DNA of 64,000 bases, from assembly GCF_001592875.1 (NCBI RefSeq), contig NZ_LSOF01000004.1, positions 1 to 64,000 on the forward strand. The letters are read 5' to 3'. Of this stretch, positions 16,528 through 24,739 are shown one piece after another. Each line of letters starts with the position of its first letter. Positions within the stretch are counted from its first letter, which is position 1. Source of the DNA: Pseudomonas sp. BMS12. Lineage in GTDB: Bacteria; Pseudomonadota; Gammaproteobacteria; Pseudomonadales; Pseudomonadaceae. Below the pieces are notes generated by a model, which saw only the letters and a list, made by a program, of their open reading frames with translations, had not been told where the DNA came from and did no database searches. The position numbers and the translations under genes are program-made.

Positions 16528-16917
16528 ATGGGCCTGTTCAACAAGATCCTGCAAGTACTCGGCTTCGGCGACGAAGCCCAGGCCGCACCAGCAGCGCCCA
16601 GCGCCGCACCGGCAGCCAGCGCCCCGACCGCCGCACCTGCGCCGCAAGCCATCGCCGTGGTGGACGTGGTCGCCAAGCTCGAAGGCCTGGCCGCCAGCCA
16701 CCCGGAAAAGCTCAACTGGAAAGTCTCCATCGTCGACCTGCTCAAGCTCCTCGGCCTGGACAGCAGCCTGGGCGCCCGCAAGGAACTGGCCACAGAGCTG
16801 GGCTGCCCGGCGGAGAAAATGGGCGACTCGGCGCAGATGAACATCTGGCTGCACAAGACGGTGCTGCAGAAGCTGGCGGACAACGGCGGCAACGTACCGG
16901 CCGACCTGCTCGACTGA
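16528..16917 (+). CDS. DUF3597 family protein
   Basis: A 129-residue protein. It opens with a short amphipathic helix (MGLFNKILQVLGFGDEAQ), then an Ala/Pro linker (about residues 18-45) and a folded helical domain: VVDVVAKLEGLAASHPEKLNWKVSIVDLLKLLGLDSSLGARKELATELG, ending NIWLHKTVLQKLADNGGNVPADLLD. This matches DUF3597, a domain of unknown role. A good GGAGG site precedes the ATG. Confidence 0.85.
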   Translation: MGLFNKILQVLGFGDEAQAAPAAPSAAPAASAPTAAPAPQAIAVVDVVAKLEGLAASHPEKLNWKVSIVDLLKLLGLDSSLGARKELATELGCPAEKMGDSAQMNIWLHKTVLQKLADNGGNVPADLLD

Positions 16918-17031
16918 CGGAAACGCCAAGCGGATCGGCGCATACGCGCCTTTCCGTTCCCTCCCACGCCTGCATCAGCGCCGACAGGCCTGTCCCGAGC
17001 AGTTGACTAGGCAGGCCGTGCAATCTACCGT

Positions 17032-17955
17032 TCAGTGCGCACTGAAGCGCTTGGCCAAGCCCTGGGCACGGAACTGCTCGACCACGAAATCGACGAACAC
17101 CCGGGTCTTCTGCGGCAACAGCTTCTGCGCGGCGAAGTGGATGGAGATGATGCCGGTGTCCACGTACCAGTCCGGCAGCACCCGCACCAGCGTGCCATGG
17201 ACCAGGTGCGGCAGCGCATGCGGCATGGCCACCAGGCAGATGCCGAGATGCGACAGCGCCGCCTGGCAGGCCGCCTCCGGATCACCCAGAACGATGCGTG
17301 GGCGCAGCTCGATGCTGGCCTGCAGCCCCTCGCGATTGCGCAGCAACATGGCACGAATTCGTCCGATCTGCGGAGCACGGATCAGGATGCCGTCATGCCT
17401 GGCCAGCTCGTCCGGCGCACGCGGCTCGCCGTGCTCGGCCAGGTAGGCTCGCGAGGCCAGCAGTACCCGATGCGCCGGCGCCAGCTCGCGCGCCACCATG
17501 CCCGGCGACATCTCGAAGCCACCACCGACGGCGGCATCGAAGCCTTCGGCGATCAGGTCCACCGGGCGATTATCGAAGTGGAAATCCGGCTGCACACCCG
17601 GGTAGCGCGCCAGGAACTCGGGCAGCAGCGGCATCACGTAATAGCGGCCGAAGGCCGGGGCCATGCTGACCTTGAGCACCCCGGCCGGCTGGCCCTGCAG
17701 GCTGGACAGGTTGGCCATGGCCGCCTGCAGGCCACTCAGCCCGCTCGCCGCCTCGCGCAGGAAGTGCTCGCCGGCCTCGGTCAGCGACAGGCTGCGGGTA
17801 CTGCGCTGGAACAGCCGCACCTGCAACTCGGCCTCCAGACGCGCCACGTTCTTGCCCACCGCCGCCGGCGTCAGGCCCAGGCGCCTTGCGGCCTCGGCAA
17901 AGCTGCCGGCCTCGGCGCTGCGCACAAAACACTCGATGCAGTTGAGGGTATCCAT
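17032..17955 (-). CDS. LysR-family regulator divergent from SDR gene
   Basis: A 307-residue LysR regulator: HTH at about residues 3-60 (FAEAARRLGLTPAAVGKNVARLE), then the effector-binding domain with the motif GVLKVSMAPAFGRYYVMPLL. It probably controls the short-chain dehydrogenase that starts 114 bp away in the opposite direction. Starting at the ATG of MDTLN gives the standard N-terminus of this subfamily. Effector unknown. Confidence 0.88.
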   Translation of the reverse strand: MDTLNCIECFVRSAEAGSFAEAARRLGLTPAAVGKNVARLEAELQVRLFQRSTRSLSLTEAGEHFLREAASGLSGLQAAMANLSSLQGQPAGVLKVSMAPAFGRYYVMPLLPEFLARYPGVQPDFHFDNRPVDLIAEGFDAAVGGGFEMSPGMVARELAPAHRVLLASRAYLAEHGEPRAPDELARHDGILIRAPQIGRIRAMLLRNREGLQASIELRPRIVLGDPEAACQAALSHLGICLVAMPHALPHLVHGTLVRVLPDWYVDTGIISIHFAAQKLLPQKTRVFVDFVVEQFRAQGLAKRFSAH

Positions 17956-18068
17956 GGCCGGACTATAAACCATCAGTATCGAAAGAAACGCGAAAATACC
18001 GACTAATCAGAATTCAATTCCGGGCAGATACTCGTTTCCACCAAACACCTACCCCCGTGGAGACGATC

Positions 18069-18818
18069 ATGACCAACACCCTCACCCTGCAAGACAAAGT
18101 GGCATTCATCCAAGGCGGCTCGCGCGGCATCGGCGCCGCTGTAGCCAAGCGCCTGGCCCGTGAAGGCGCCGCCGTGGCCCTGACCTACAGCCAATCGCCG
18201 GACGCCGCCCAGGCCGTGGTTCAGAGCATCGAGGCCGCTGGTGGTCGCGCCTTGGCGATCAAGGCTGACAGCGCCGACGCCGACGCCATTCGCGGCGCGA
18301 TCCGCCAAGCCGCGGAAGCCTTCGGGCGCCTCGACATCCTGGTCAACAACGCAGGCGTGCTGGCCATCGCACCGATCGAGGAGTTCGCCCTGGAAGACCT
18401 CGACCGCACCCTGGCAATCAACGTGCGCAGCGTGGTCATCGCCAGCCAGGAGGCGGCCCTGCACATGGGTAATGGCGGGCGCATCATCCAGATCGGTAGC
18501 ACCAATGCCGACCGCATGCCCTTCGCTGGTGGCGCCGTGTACGCCATGAGCAAGTCGGCGCTGGTCGGCCTGACCAAGGGCCTGGCCCGCGACCTAGGCC
18601 CGCGCGGCATCACGGTCAACAATGTGCAGCCCGGCCCGGTGGACACCGACATGAACCCGGCCAACAGTGACTTCGCCGAATCCCTCAAGCAGCTGATGGC
18701 AGTGGGGCGCTACGGCCAGGTCGAGGAGATCGCCAGCTTCGTCGCCTACCTGTCCGGCCCGGAAGCCGGCTACATCACTGGCGCCAACCTGCTGATCGAC
18801 GGCGGCTTCTCCGCCTGA
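18069..18818 (+). CDS. Short-chain dehydrogenase/reductase
   Basis: A 249-residue SDR oxidoreductase. The cofactor loop is QGGSRGIG (a Gln in place of the usual Thr of TGxxxGxG), followed by NNAG at about residue 89 and the catalytic Ser, Tyr and Lys in the segment IGSTNADRMPFAGGAVYAMSKSA. It closely resembles FabG-like or BdcA-like SDRs. GGAG lies 7 nt before the ATG. The divergent LysR gene suggests inducible expression. Substrate unknown. Confidence 0.85.
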   Translation: MTNTLTLQDKVAFIQGGSRGIGAAVAKRLAREGAAVALTYSQSPDAAQAVVQSIEAAGGRALAIKADSADADAIRGAIRQAAEAFGRLDILVNNAGVLAIAPIEEFALEDLDRTLAINVRSVVIASQEAALHMGNGGRIIQIGSTNADRMPFAGGAVYAMSKSALVGLTKGLARDLGPRGITVNNVQPGPVDTDMNPANSDFAESLKQLMAVGRYGQVEEIASFVAYLSGPEAGYITGANLLIDGGFSA

Positions 18819-18828
18819 TCCACACCAC

Positions 18829-18867
18829 AACCCCGTGCCGGCATGCCCGCGCACGGGGTTTTCTTTT
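18829..18867 (+). terminator. Rho-independent terminator of the SDR gene
   Basis: CCCCGTGC at 18831 pairs with GCACGGGG at 18851, with partial internal pairing, followed by TTTTCTTTT. Confidence 0.85.
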
Positions 18868-18915
18868 GCCCCGGCAGTGGCGAAACTGCGCGCCCTCCTG
18901 ATCAGGAAACGCCGC

Positions 18916-19278
18916 ATGGACCGCGCCGCCCCAGCTCCCCGCTCGAAACTGAAGATCGCTCTGTCCTTACTCGCCCTGCTGGCCGCGGCCACCATTGCTT
19001 ACGGGCAGTGGCAGGCACTACCGCAGTACGCACAGCTGTTCGCCGCTTTTGGCGCCGAGGTTCCCTGGCCCAGCGCCCTGCTGGTCGAGCATCCGCAAGG
19101 CGTCTGGATATACCTGCGCTGCGCACTGGCACACAACTTCGTCTGGTTCTGTACCTGGCTGATCAGCAGAGAACGCTGGGCCTCCGCAGGGCTCGGCCTG
19201 GCCACCGCCTGCACATGGCTGTCTCTGGCACTGATACTGATCGCCCTCTATCTGCCGATGTTCACCATCGCCGTCTGA
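18916..19278 (+). CDS. Small membrane protein of unknown function
   Basis: A 120-residue protein with a hydrophobic N-terminal anchor (LKIALSLLALLAAATIAYG), a middle segment ALPQYAQLFAAFGAEVPWPSALLVEH, and two further membrane spans near the C-terminus. The middle vaguely recalls the GspF/PilC-type membrane domain, but the likeness is slight. It starts at the ATG of MDRAAPAP. It is followed by yebC after 81 bp. No named family. Confidence 0.6.
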   Translation: MDRAAPAPRSKLKIALSLLALLAAATIAYGQWQALPQYAQLFAAFGAEVPWPSALLVEHPQGVWIYLRCALAHNFVWFCTWLISRERWASAGLGLATACTWLSLALILIALYLPMFTIAV

Positions 19279-19359
19279 AAGCAGACCCGTTAGAATCTCG
19301 CCCCTCAGTTCGTCCCGCCATGCGGGGCTCCGTCAGACGCAACCAGCGAGAACACCGCC

Positions 19360-20061
19360 ATGGGCGCACAGTGGAAAGCCAAACCTAAAGAAGCCGCAGC
19401 CAACGCCAGGGGCAAGATCTTCGGCCGCCTGGTCAAGGAGATCATGGTCGCCGCACGCAACGGTGCCGACCCGGACACCAACGCCAAACTGCGCGTCGCC
19501 GTGCATGCGGCCAAGAAAGCCTCGATGCCCAAGGACACCCTGGAGCGGGCGATCAAGAAAGGCGCCGGCCTGCTCGGCGAGACCGTCAACTTCGAACGCA
19601 CCACCTACGAAGGCTTCGCCCCGCACCAGGTGCCGGTGGTCGTCGAATGCCTGACCGACAACGTGAACCGTACCGTGGCGGAAATCCGCGTGCTGTTCCG
19701 CAAGGGCCAGATGGGCGCCTCCGGCTCGGTGACCTGGGACTTCAGCCACGTTGGCATGATCGAAGCTTCCTCCGACAGCGGTGCCGATCCAGAGCTGGCC
19801 GCCATCGAGGCCGGTGCCCAGGATTTCGAGCCATCCGATGAAGGTAACACCCTGTTCGTCACCGAACTGACCGACCTCGACGCCGTGTGCAAGGCTCTGC
19901 CGGAGCATGGTTTCACCGTCAACTCGGCGAAGATCGGCTACATGCCGAAGAACCCGGTGACCAACCTGACGCCCGAGCAGCTCGAAGAAGTCGAAGCCTT
20001 CCTCGAAGCCCTCGACAACCACGACGACGTGCAGAACGTCTACGTCGGCCTCGCCGGCTGA
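19360..20061 (+). CDS. YebC/PmpR-family DNA-binding or translation factor
   Basis: A 233-residue protein of the TACO1/YebC family. Diagnostic parts are an N-terminal [21 protein letters not shown], the domain-1 helix [34 protein letters not shown], and the [29 protein letters not shown] core. The first part differs from the canonical MAGHSKWAN opening, so it is a YeeN-type paralogue. Recent work assigns YebC-type proteins a role in polyproline translation; older work in transcription. Its stop codon overlaps the next start (TGATG). Confidence 0.85.
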   Translation: MGAQWKAKPKEAAANARGKIFGRLVKEIMVAARNGADPDTNAKLRVAVHAAKKASMPKDTLERAIKKGAGLLGETVNFERTTYEGFAPHQVPVVVECLTDNVNRTVAEIRVLFRKGQMGASGSVTWDFSHVGMIEASSDSGADPELAAIEAGAQDFEPSDEGNTLFVTELTDLDAVCKALPEHGFTVNSAKIGYMPKNPVTNLTPEQLEEVEAFLEALDNHDDVQNVYVGLAG

Positions 20062-20249
20062 TGAGCCGGGCCAGCTTCCACCAGCAGCACGCCGCAGGCG
20101 CCGAGGCCGAAGCCCGACGCCTGCTGGAGCAGCGCACCGCACTGGGTGCGCGCTGGCTGGACTGGGTAGCTGCCGAGCTGTACCGCCTCACCCCGCCCGA
20201 ATACGCCGCCATGGTGCGCCGCGAGCTGCAACGGCTACGCGACGCTTGA
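20061..20249 (+). CDS. Small hypothetical protein, translationally coupled
   Basis: A 62-residue charged, helical protein with no signal peptide: a Gln/Ala/Glu-rich N-terminal half, then ARWLDWVAAELYRLTPPEYAAMVRRELQRLR. Its ATG overlaps the stop of the yebC-like gene, and its TGA overlaps the TTG start of the Nudix gene, so all three would be translationally coupled. This double overlap supports a real gene. Function unknown. Confidence 0.6.
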   Translation: MSRASFHQQHAAGAEAEARRLLEQRTALGARWLDWVAAELYRLTPPEYAAMVRRELQRLRDA

Positions 20250-20650
20250 ACCTGCTGAGCATCGCCGCCGCCTGCCTGCTCGACGAACAGGGCCGTCTGC
20301 TGCTGGTGCGCAAACGCGCTACCCGTGCTTTCATGCTGCCCGGCGGCAAGGTCGAACCTGGCGAAGCACTGCTCGACGCCCTGCAACGCGAGCTGCGCGA
20401 AGAGTTGGACTTGCACCTAGACCCGGCGACCCTCACCCCGCTCGGCCGCTTCCGCGCGCCAGCCGCCAACGAAGCCGACACCAAGATCGATGCCAGCCTG
20501 TTTCTCGCCCGCCTGACGCAACCGGTGCAGGCAGGTGCAGAACTGGAAGAACTGCGTTGGTACGCCCTACAGCAACCCGAGCCAGACGATCTGGCGCCGC
20601 TGCTGCACCTGCACGTACTGCCCGCCCTGCGCCGCCTGACGCGCGGCTGA
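20246..20650 (+). CDS. Nudix hydrolase (TTG start)
   Basis: A 134-residue Nudix protein. The Nudix box is GGKVEPGEALLDALQRELREELDL, matching G-x5-E-x7-REUxEExGU, except that the residue normally Gly near its end is Asp/Leu-rich. Substrates of the family are nucleoside diphosphates linked to another group. The TTG at 20246 lies in the overlap with the previous ORF's stop; ATG alternatives further in would remove the first strand. Likely in an operon with yebC. Confidence 0.82.
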   Translation: MNLLSIAAACLLDEQGRLLLVRKRATRAFMLPGGKVEPGEALLDALQRELREELDLHLDPATLTPLGRFRAPAANEADTKIDASLFLARLTQPVQAGAELEELRWYALQQPEPDDLAPLLHLHVLPALRRLTRG

Positions 20651-20774
20651 ACCGGCCTCGCCGTTCGCGACTATGCTTGCAGACACGGCATAGAGCAGGC
20701 TGGCGCAGCCTGGGAGGTGGCAATGATCCTGAAACCGAATCACCGCAACTGAATCGTTTTCGGAGGACTCCACC

Positions 20775-20906
20775 ATGAGCAAGGCACTCGACCGGCACAA
20801 GGAGGCGAAGAAAAAGCCCCTGAAGACCGCCCAGGAAAAACGCATGGCCAAGCGCTCCAAGAAGTCTGGCGCCACCCTGCTGGGCAGCCACGCCGCCAAT
20901 CCCTGA
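20775..20906 (+). CDS. Small basic protein, hypothetical
   Basis: A 43-residue lysine-rich protein starting MSKALDRHKEAKKKPLKTAQ and ending with GATLLGSHAANP. A GGAGGA site precedes the ATG at the correct distance and a terminator follows at 20914-20943, so it looks like a genuine monocistronic short gene. Short proteins of this kind are conserved in pseudomonads, some nucleic-acid binding, but the function is not known. Confidence 0.65.
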   Translation: MSKALDRHKEAKKKPLKTAQEKRMAKRSKKSGATLLGSHAANP

Positions 20907-20913
20907 AACACCG

Positions 20914-20943
20914 GCACCCGGCTTCGGCCGGGTGCTCGTTTCT
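20914..20943 (+). terminator. Rho-independent terminator
   Basis: GCACCCGGC, loop TTCG, GCCGGGTGC, followed by TCGTTTCT. It ends the small basic-protein gene. The T-run is weak but the stem is perfect. Confidence 0.75.
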
Positions 20944-21102
20944 ACGGCCAGCACCAGCGCTGGCGACCTCCTCTCTCCCGCCCCATCAGCAAACCTCCGC
21001 GTTGATCCACGGCAAGGCGCGTTACCCGCCAGCGCCTAATATCGCCCGCGAAAAAACACCCGCCCCTGAGACGGAACCCGTATCAACAAACAGGAGGTTT
21101 TC

Positions 21103-21426
21103 ATGAGCATCACTTCATCGAGCATCTGCGCCGCCGCAGAGGCCCTGCAAGGTCTGGTCGGCTACAACGCCAAGCACCAGCAACATATCGTGCGTTTCAG
21201 CGAGGACTCCTTCGGCCTGGACGTCAGCGAAGACAGCATCCAGCCCTGCTGCGAGTTCGTCTGGCAACCGCTCAAGGGCAAGCTGATGACCCTCAGCCGG
21301 GCACGTCTGGGCCTGTTGCTGGAACAACGCATCGACGAGCGCCTGAACATTTCCGAGCCGCTGCGGGTCTATCTGCACCGCAGCGATCTGCCGGAAATCA
21401 TCGCCGAGCGGCGCAAGCAGGGCTGA
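21103..21426 (+). CDS. Hypothetical protein
   Basis: A 107-residue soluble protein, unrecognised. It is helical with a conserved-looking centre (YNAKHQQHIVRFSEDSFGLDVSEDSI) and a cysteine pair (QPCCEFVW). A perfect AGGAGG lies 5 nt before the ATG, which supports expression. Short proteins of this shape occur alone in pseudomonads. It lies 68 bp before the solute-binding-like gene, same strand. Confidence 0.62.
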   Translation: MSITSSSICAAAEALQGLVGYNAKHQQHIVRFSEDSFGLDVSEDSIQPCCEFVWQPLKGKLMTLSRARLGLLLEQRIDERLNISEPLRVYLHRSDLPEIIAERRKQG

Positions 21427-21494
21427 CACGCGGAGAACGCTGGGCAGTATGGGCTGGCATAATGCGTGCCCGACGATTGAAAGGACTGCAATCG

Positions 21495-22346
21495 ATGCTC
21501 TCGCGGCTTCTGCCCTGGCTGCTCGCCCTGTCACTGAGCGCTACGTCCTGCCTCGCGGCGGAGGGCGAGCTGCGCTATCCACGCGCCCCGCAGGGCGACG
21601 AGTTCCGCCCACGCTACCCTCTGGCGCTGCTGCAACTGGCCCTGGACAAGGCCGGCAGTGCGCTGCGCATCAAACCCTCCCGCCACCCTATGGAGCAGGA
21701 CCGCGCCCTGCTCAATCTGGAGCAGGGCACGGCGGTCGATGTGGTCTGGACCATGACCAGCATCGAGCGCGAACAGCGCCTGCTGCCGGTACGCATTCCC
21801 CTGGACAAGGGCCTGTACGGCTGGCGTATCGCCCTGTTGCGCAAGGATCGCCGCGAGCTGCTGCGCAACGTGCATAGCCTCGCTGAGTTGCAGGCGCTGC
21901 GCGCTGGTCAGGGCCACGATTGGCCGGACACGGACATCCTGCGCAGCCACGGCCTGCCCGTAGAGGTCAGCGCCAGCTACGACAGCCTGTTCCTGATGCT
22001 GCGCGCCGAGCGTTTCGACTACTTCCCCCGTGCGGTGTTAGAGGCCAACGCGGAACTCGCCCATGTCAGCGCGGGCGATCTTGCGCTAGATCAGCACCTG
22101 GCCCTGCACTACCCCACGGCCTTGTATTTCTTCTTCTCCCGCCAGCGCCCCGAGCTGGCCGAAACGGTGCGCGCAGGGCTGGAACTGGCGCTGGCCGACG
22201 GCTCCTTCGAGCAACTGTTCCAGCAGTACCACGGCGCCGATCTGGCACTGGCCCGACTGGACCAGCGCCGAGTGATCGAACTGGATAATCCGCTGCTGCC
22301 GGTACAGACACCGCTGCAGCGTGCCGAGCTGTGGTATCGACCTTAG
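21495..22346 (+). CDS. Solitary periplasmic solute-binding-like protein
   Basis: A 283-residue exported protein with a signal peptide (MLSRLLPWLLALSLSATSCLA) and the periplasmic solute-binding fold: LLQLALDKAGSALRIKPS, a DVVWTMTSIEREQ hinge, and a C-terminal lobe with YDSLFLMLRAERFDYFPRAVLEA. No permease or ATPase is near, so it may be a sensor partner rather than a transport component. The stop codon adjoins a 142-bp repeat. Ligand unknown. Confidence 0.72.
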   Translation: MLSRLLPWLLALSLSATSCLAAEGELRYPRAPQGDEFRPRYPLALLQLALDKAGSALRIKPSRHPMEQDRALLNLEQGTAVDVVWTMTSIEREQRLLPVRIPLDKGLYGWRIALLRKDRRELLRNVHSLAELQALRAGQGHDWPDTDILRSHGLPVEVSASYDSLFLMLRAERFDYFPRAVLEANAELAHVSAGDLALDQHLALHYPTALYFFFSRQRPELAETVRAGLELALADGSFEQLFQQYHGADLALARLDQRRVIELDNPLLPVQTPLQRAELWYRP

Positions 22347-22486
22347 AGCCTGTTCAAAGGCTGCTGCGCGTCGGCCATGCGTCGTTAAAAACAGGCTCGA
22401 AATGCTCATTTACCATCCGTAAACTGCGCTTCCTCGCCTGTGTTTGCCTAGCCTGGCTCTAGCTCGCAAGCCTTTGAACAGGCTCT
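22345..22486 (-). repeat. 142-bp palindrome-ended element, copy B
   Basis: Ends are AGAGCCTG and CAGGCTCT, extended as GTTCAAAGG and CCTTTGAAC inverted arms. Inside are GGTAAATGAGCAT and GCGCAGTTTACGG words (minus strand). It spans exactly from the stop codon of the solute-binding gene to the stop codon of the convergent phospholipase-like gene, and is inverted relative to copy A. Confidence 0.82.
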
Positions 22487-23772
22487 TAGGGTTGCGTACC
22501 TTTGAGGGCATTGCGTGTGTGGCTGCCGAAGTGACTGAACAGTTCCACCAGCAACGCATCCAGCGCCGGATCGGGTTGCGCCGGCGCCAGCCGATTACCC
22601 TCGCTGAAACCCTGGCTGGCAACGCCACGCGCCAGCCACTGGCCGATCAGCGCATCGAATTCATCGGCACGCGCATTGGACTCGGCCGCCACCACATCCA
22701 CCGCGTAGTCCACGGAGAAGGCCGGATAGCTGGCATCGCGCCCCTGCTCGGCATAGGCCGTCAGCAGCGGGTCATGCATCTGGCCCTGCGCCAACAAGGC
22801 CTGCATGCGCTCGAACTGGTACTGCTCGATAGCCGTGTGACGGTCGGCGACCCGCTTGATCGCCGCCTCGCGGTCCTCGTTGAAACCGGCCTGGGCCTTG
22901 GCCTCGATCAGCACCATGTCGGCCAGGTCGACACCCGGTAGCACGCGGCTGTGGTACGGCTGGGTAAGGTCCTGCAGGTAGTGCATGGCCCAGCCGAGAA
23001 AGCGGTAGCCCCAGTAACGATGACCACTGGCGAAGGCCAGGCGCGCCAGCCCGGTGTACTGGTAGATGCGCCAGTGCGGCAGGGTCTGCCCCAGGTAGGG
23101 TGCCGCCGTGAACACCAGCGCCGACTCGTGGTAGTAGCCGATATGAAACGGCGCCTGCGACGAATACTCGAAACGTGCATCGCCAAAGGGTTGCGGGCCG
23201 AAGTTGTAGCGCTGCCCGGCTGTACCGGGATTGTCGCTGAACAGGTTGATGTCGTGACCATAGTCCGGCTCGTCGGCCGCACTGGCCAGCACCTGCAACG
23301 CGGTGACCCGTTCGCCCGGCTGCAGCGCCAGGTAGCGCCAGTGACTCCAGGGCCCGACCTTGCGGAACACCAGCACCCGGTCGCTGGCCAGTGTCGGTCG
23401 TCCAGCGGCGTCCTGCCCCGGCAACTGCTGGATGAAACTGGCCAGACGCACCTCGGGATTGATGCGCAGGGCCGCGAGAAAGGTGGCCCGCCGATCACTA
23501 CCGGCCGCGCCCCGCCAGCGCAGTGCATCCGGACGCTCGGGATAGTAGGCGAAGTGTTCGCGGGCATAACGCTCCTGCTCGTCCAGCAACTGCTCGATGG
23601 CGGGCGCCTGGTCAACGAGGAACGCCTCCAGCGGCTCCACCGTCACCGCCTCGGCAACTTGCGCCACATCGCGCAGGGCCAGCAAGCTGCCCAGTGAGTG
23701 GTTGGACCAGGCCAGGGCCTGGCAGGACAGGGCCAACAGACCGATGCAGGACAACAGTACGAGCGCTCTCAC
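22486..23772 (-). CDS. Periplasmic zinc-dependent phospholipase C/P1 nuclease-like protein
   Basis: A 428-residue exported protein. The signal peptide is MRALVLLSCIGLLALSCQALA when the GTG at 23772 is used; GGGAAG lies just upstream. The key segment is WGYRFLGWAMHYLQDLTQPYHSRVLPG, with spaced histidines as in the zinc phospholipase C/P1 nuclease fold, and Asp and His of GHDINLF earlier. A longer upstream frame would not give a signal peptide. It is convergent with the solute-binding gene across a repeat. Substrate uncertain. Confidence 0.7.
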   Translation of the reverse strand: MRALVLLSCIGLLALSCQALAWSNHSLGSLLALRDVAQVAEAVTVEPLEAFLVDQAPAIEQLLDEQERYAREHFAYYPERPDALRWRGAAGSDRRATFLAALRINPEVRLASFIQQLPGQDAAGRPTLASDRVLVFRKVGPWSHWRYLALQPGERVTALQVLASAADEPDYGHDINLFSDNPGTAGQRYNFGPQPFGDARFEYSSQAPFHIGYYHESALVFTAAPYLGQTLPHWRIYQYTGLARLAFASGHRYWGYRFLGWAMHYLQDLTQPYHSRVLPGVDLADMVLIEAKAQAGFNEDREAAIKRVADRHTAIEQYQFERMQALLAQGQMHDPLLTAYAEQGRDASYPAFSVDYAVDVVAAESNARADEFDALIGQWLARGVASQGFSEGNRLAPAQPDPALDALLVELFSHFGSHTRNALKGTQP

Positions 23773-23873
23773 ACAGGCTTCCCGAAGAGAAAAATGAGCG
23801 GCAAGCCTACCGGCGCGAAACGCGTCCGACACTGTCAGGTCGCGCCACTGGCAGTCACCAATCGGGCAGCTCG

Positions 23874-24722
23874 TCAGACGATGAAGGCCAGCCCCGCACC
23901 AATGAGCAGCAACAGTCCGATGGCCAGCCCGGCCATGCGCCATGCGCCGCCACTCGTTGGAGGTGATACCGAACGCGCTTGGGCCGCCGCGTGCAAGGGG
24001 TTGATGGTTGGCGCAGCGGCCACGCCGGGACGCGCCCTGGCCGGCTTGGGCAGCGGCAGATCGACGGCACGAACGAACAGGGTGGCATCCTCGTCAGCCT
24101 CCTCCACCTGCTCCGTCTCGACCCTGGGACCTATCACCAGCAGGGTGACCGAACCCATGCGCAACTGGTCTCCGGGCTTGAGCTGCGCTGCGTTGATCTT
24201 CTCGCCGTTGACCAGCACACCGTTGGCCGAGGCCAGGTCCTTGACCTCCAGCACATCGTCCTTGAGGAAGAACTCGCAGTGCCGCCGCGACAGCTGCGCA
24301 TCACCGAAGCACAGCTCGCACTTGGCCGAGCGGCCAAACGTCATCGAGCCACTGATGTGGAACTTCCGCCCCTCGTGCTCGCCCTGCATCACCTGCAGGA
24401 ACCAGCGCTGGGTGACGTCATCGCGTGGCGTGCCGCGGCTCGGGTCGCTCAGCAGCAACTCCACGCCGCCCAGGCGCAGGCAGTCACCGTGGCGCAACTG
24501 ATAGCGCCCGGCGACCCGCTCGTCATTGACGAAGGTGCCCTGCTCGCTGTCGCAGTCGCCAATGAAATAAAGCCCGTCTTCCTGGCGAATCTCGGCGTGG
24601 AATGGGCTGATCCCGGTATCTTCCAGAACCAGCTGGTTGCGCCGATCGCGCCCCAGGGTGACGCGCTCTTCAACCAGCCAGACCGGGGCCTGGCGACTGT
24701 CCTTGAAATGCAGTTTGAGCAT
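23874..24722 (-). CDS. Double FHA-domain membrane-anchored protein
   Basis: A 282-residue protein with two forkhead-associated domains: first at about residues 20-100 (LGRDRRNQLVLEDTGISPFHAEI), second at about 120-200 (TFGRSAKCELCFGDAQLSRRHCEF, SANGVLVNG). Both carry the Gly-Arg, Ser-x-x-His phosphothreonine-binding core. A proline-rich linker and one C-terminal membrane span (MAGLAIGLLLLIGAGLAFIV) end it. It is the last gene of a three-gene operon, 17 bp after the kinase, and may be the kinase's phospho-dependent partner. Confidence 0.85.
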   Translation of the reverse strand: MLKLHFKDSRQAPVWLVEERVTLGRDRRNQLVLEDTGISPFHAEIRQEDGLYFIGDCDSEQGTFVNDERVAGRYQLRHGDCLRLGGVELLLSDPSRGTPRDDVTQRWFLQVMQGEHEGRKFHISGSMTFGRSAKCELCFGDAQLSRRHCEFFLKDDVLEVKDLASANGVLVNGEKINAAQLKPGDQLRMGSVTLLVIGPRVETEQVEEADEDATLFVRAVDLPLPKPARARPGVAAAPTINPLHAAAQARSVSPPTSGGAWRMAGLAIGLLLLIGAGLAFIV

Positions 24723-24739
24723 GATGCGGGTCCTGTCGG

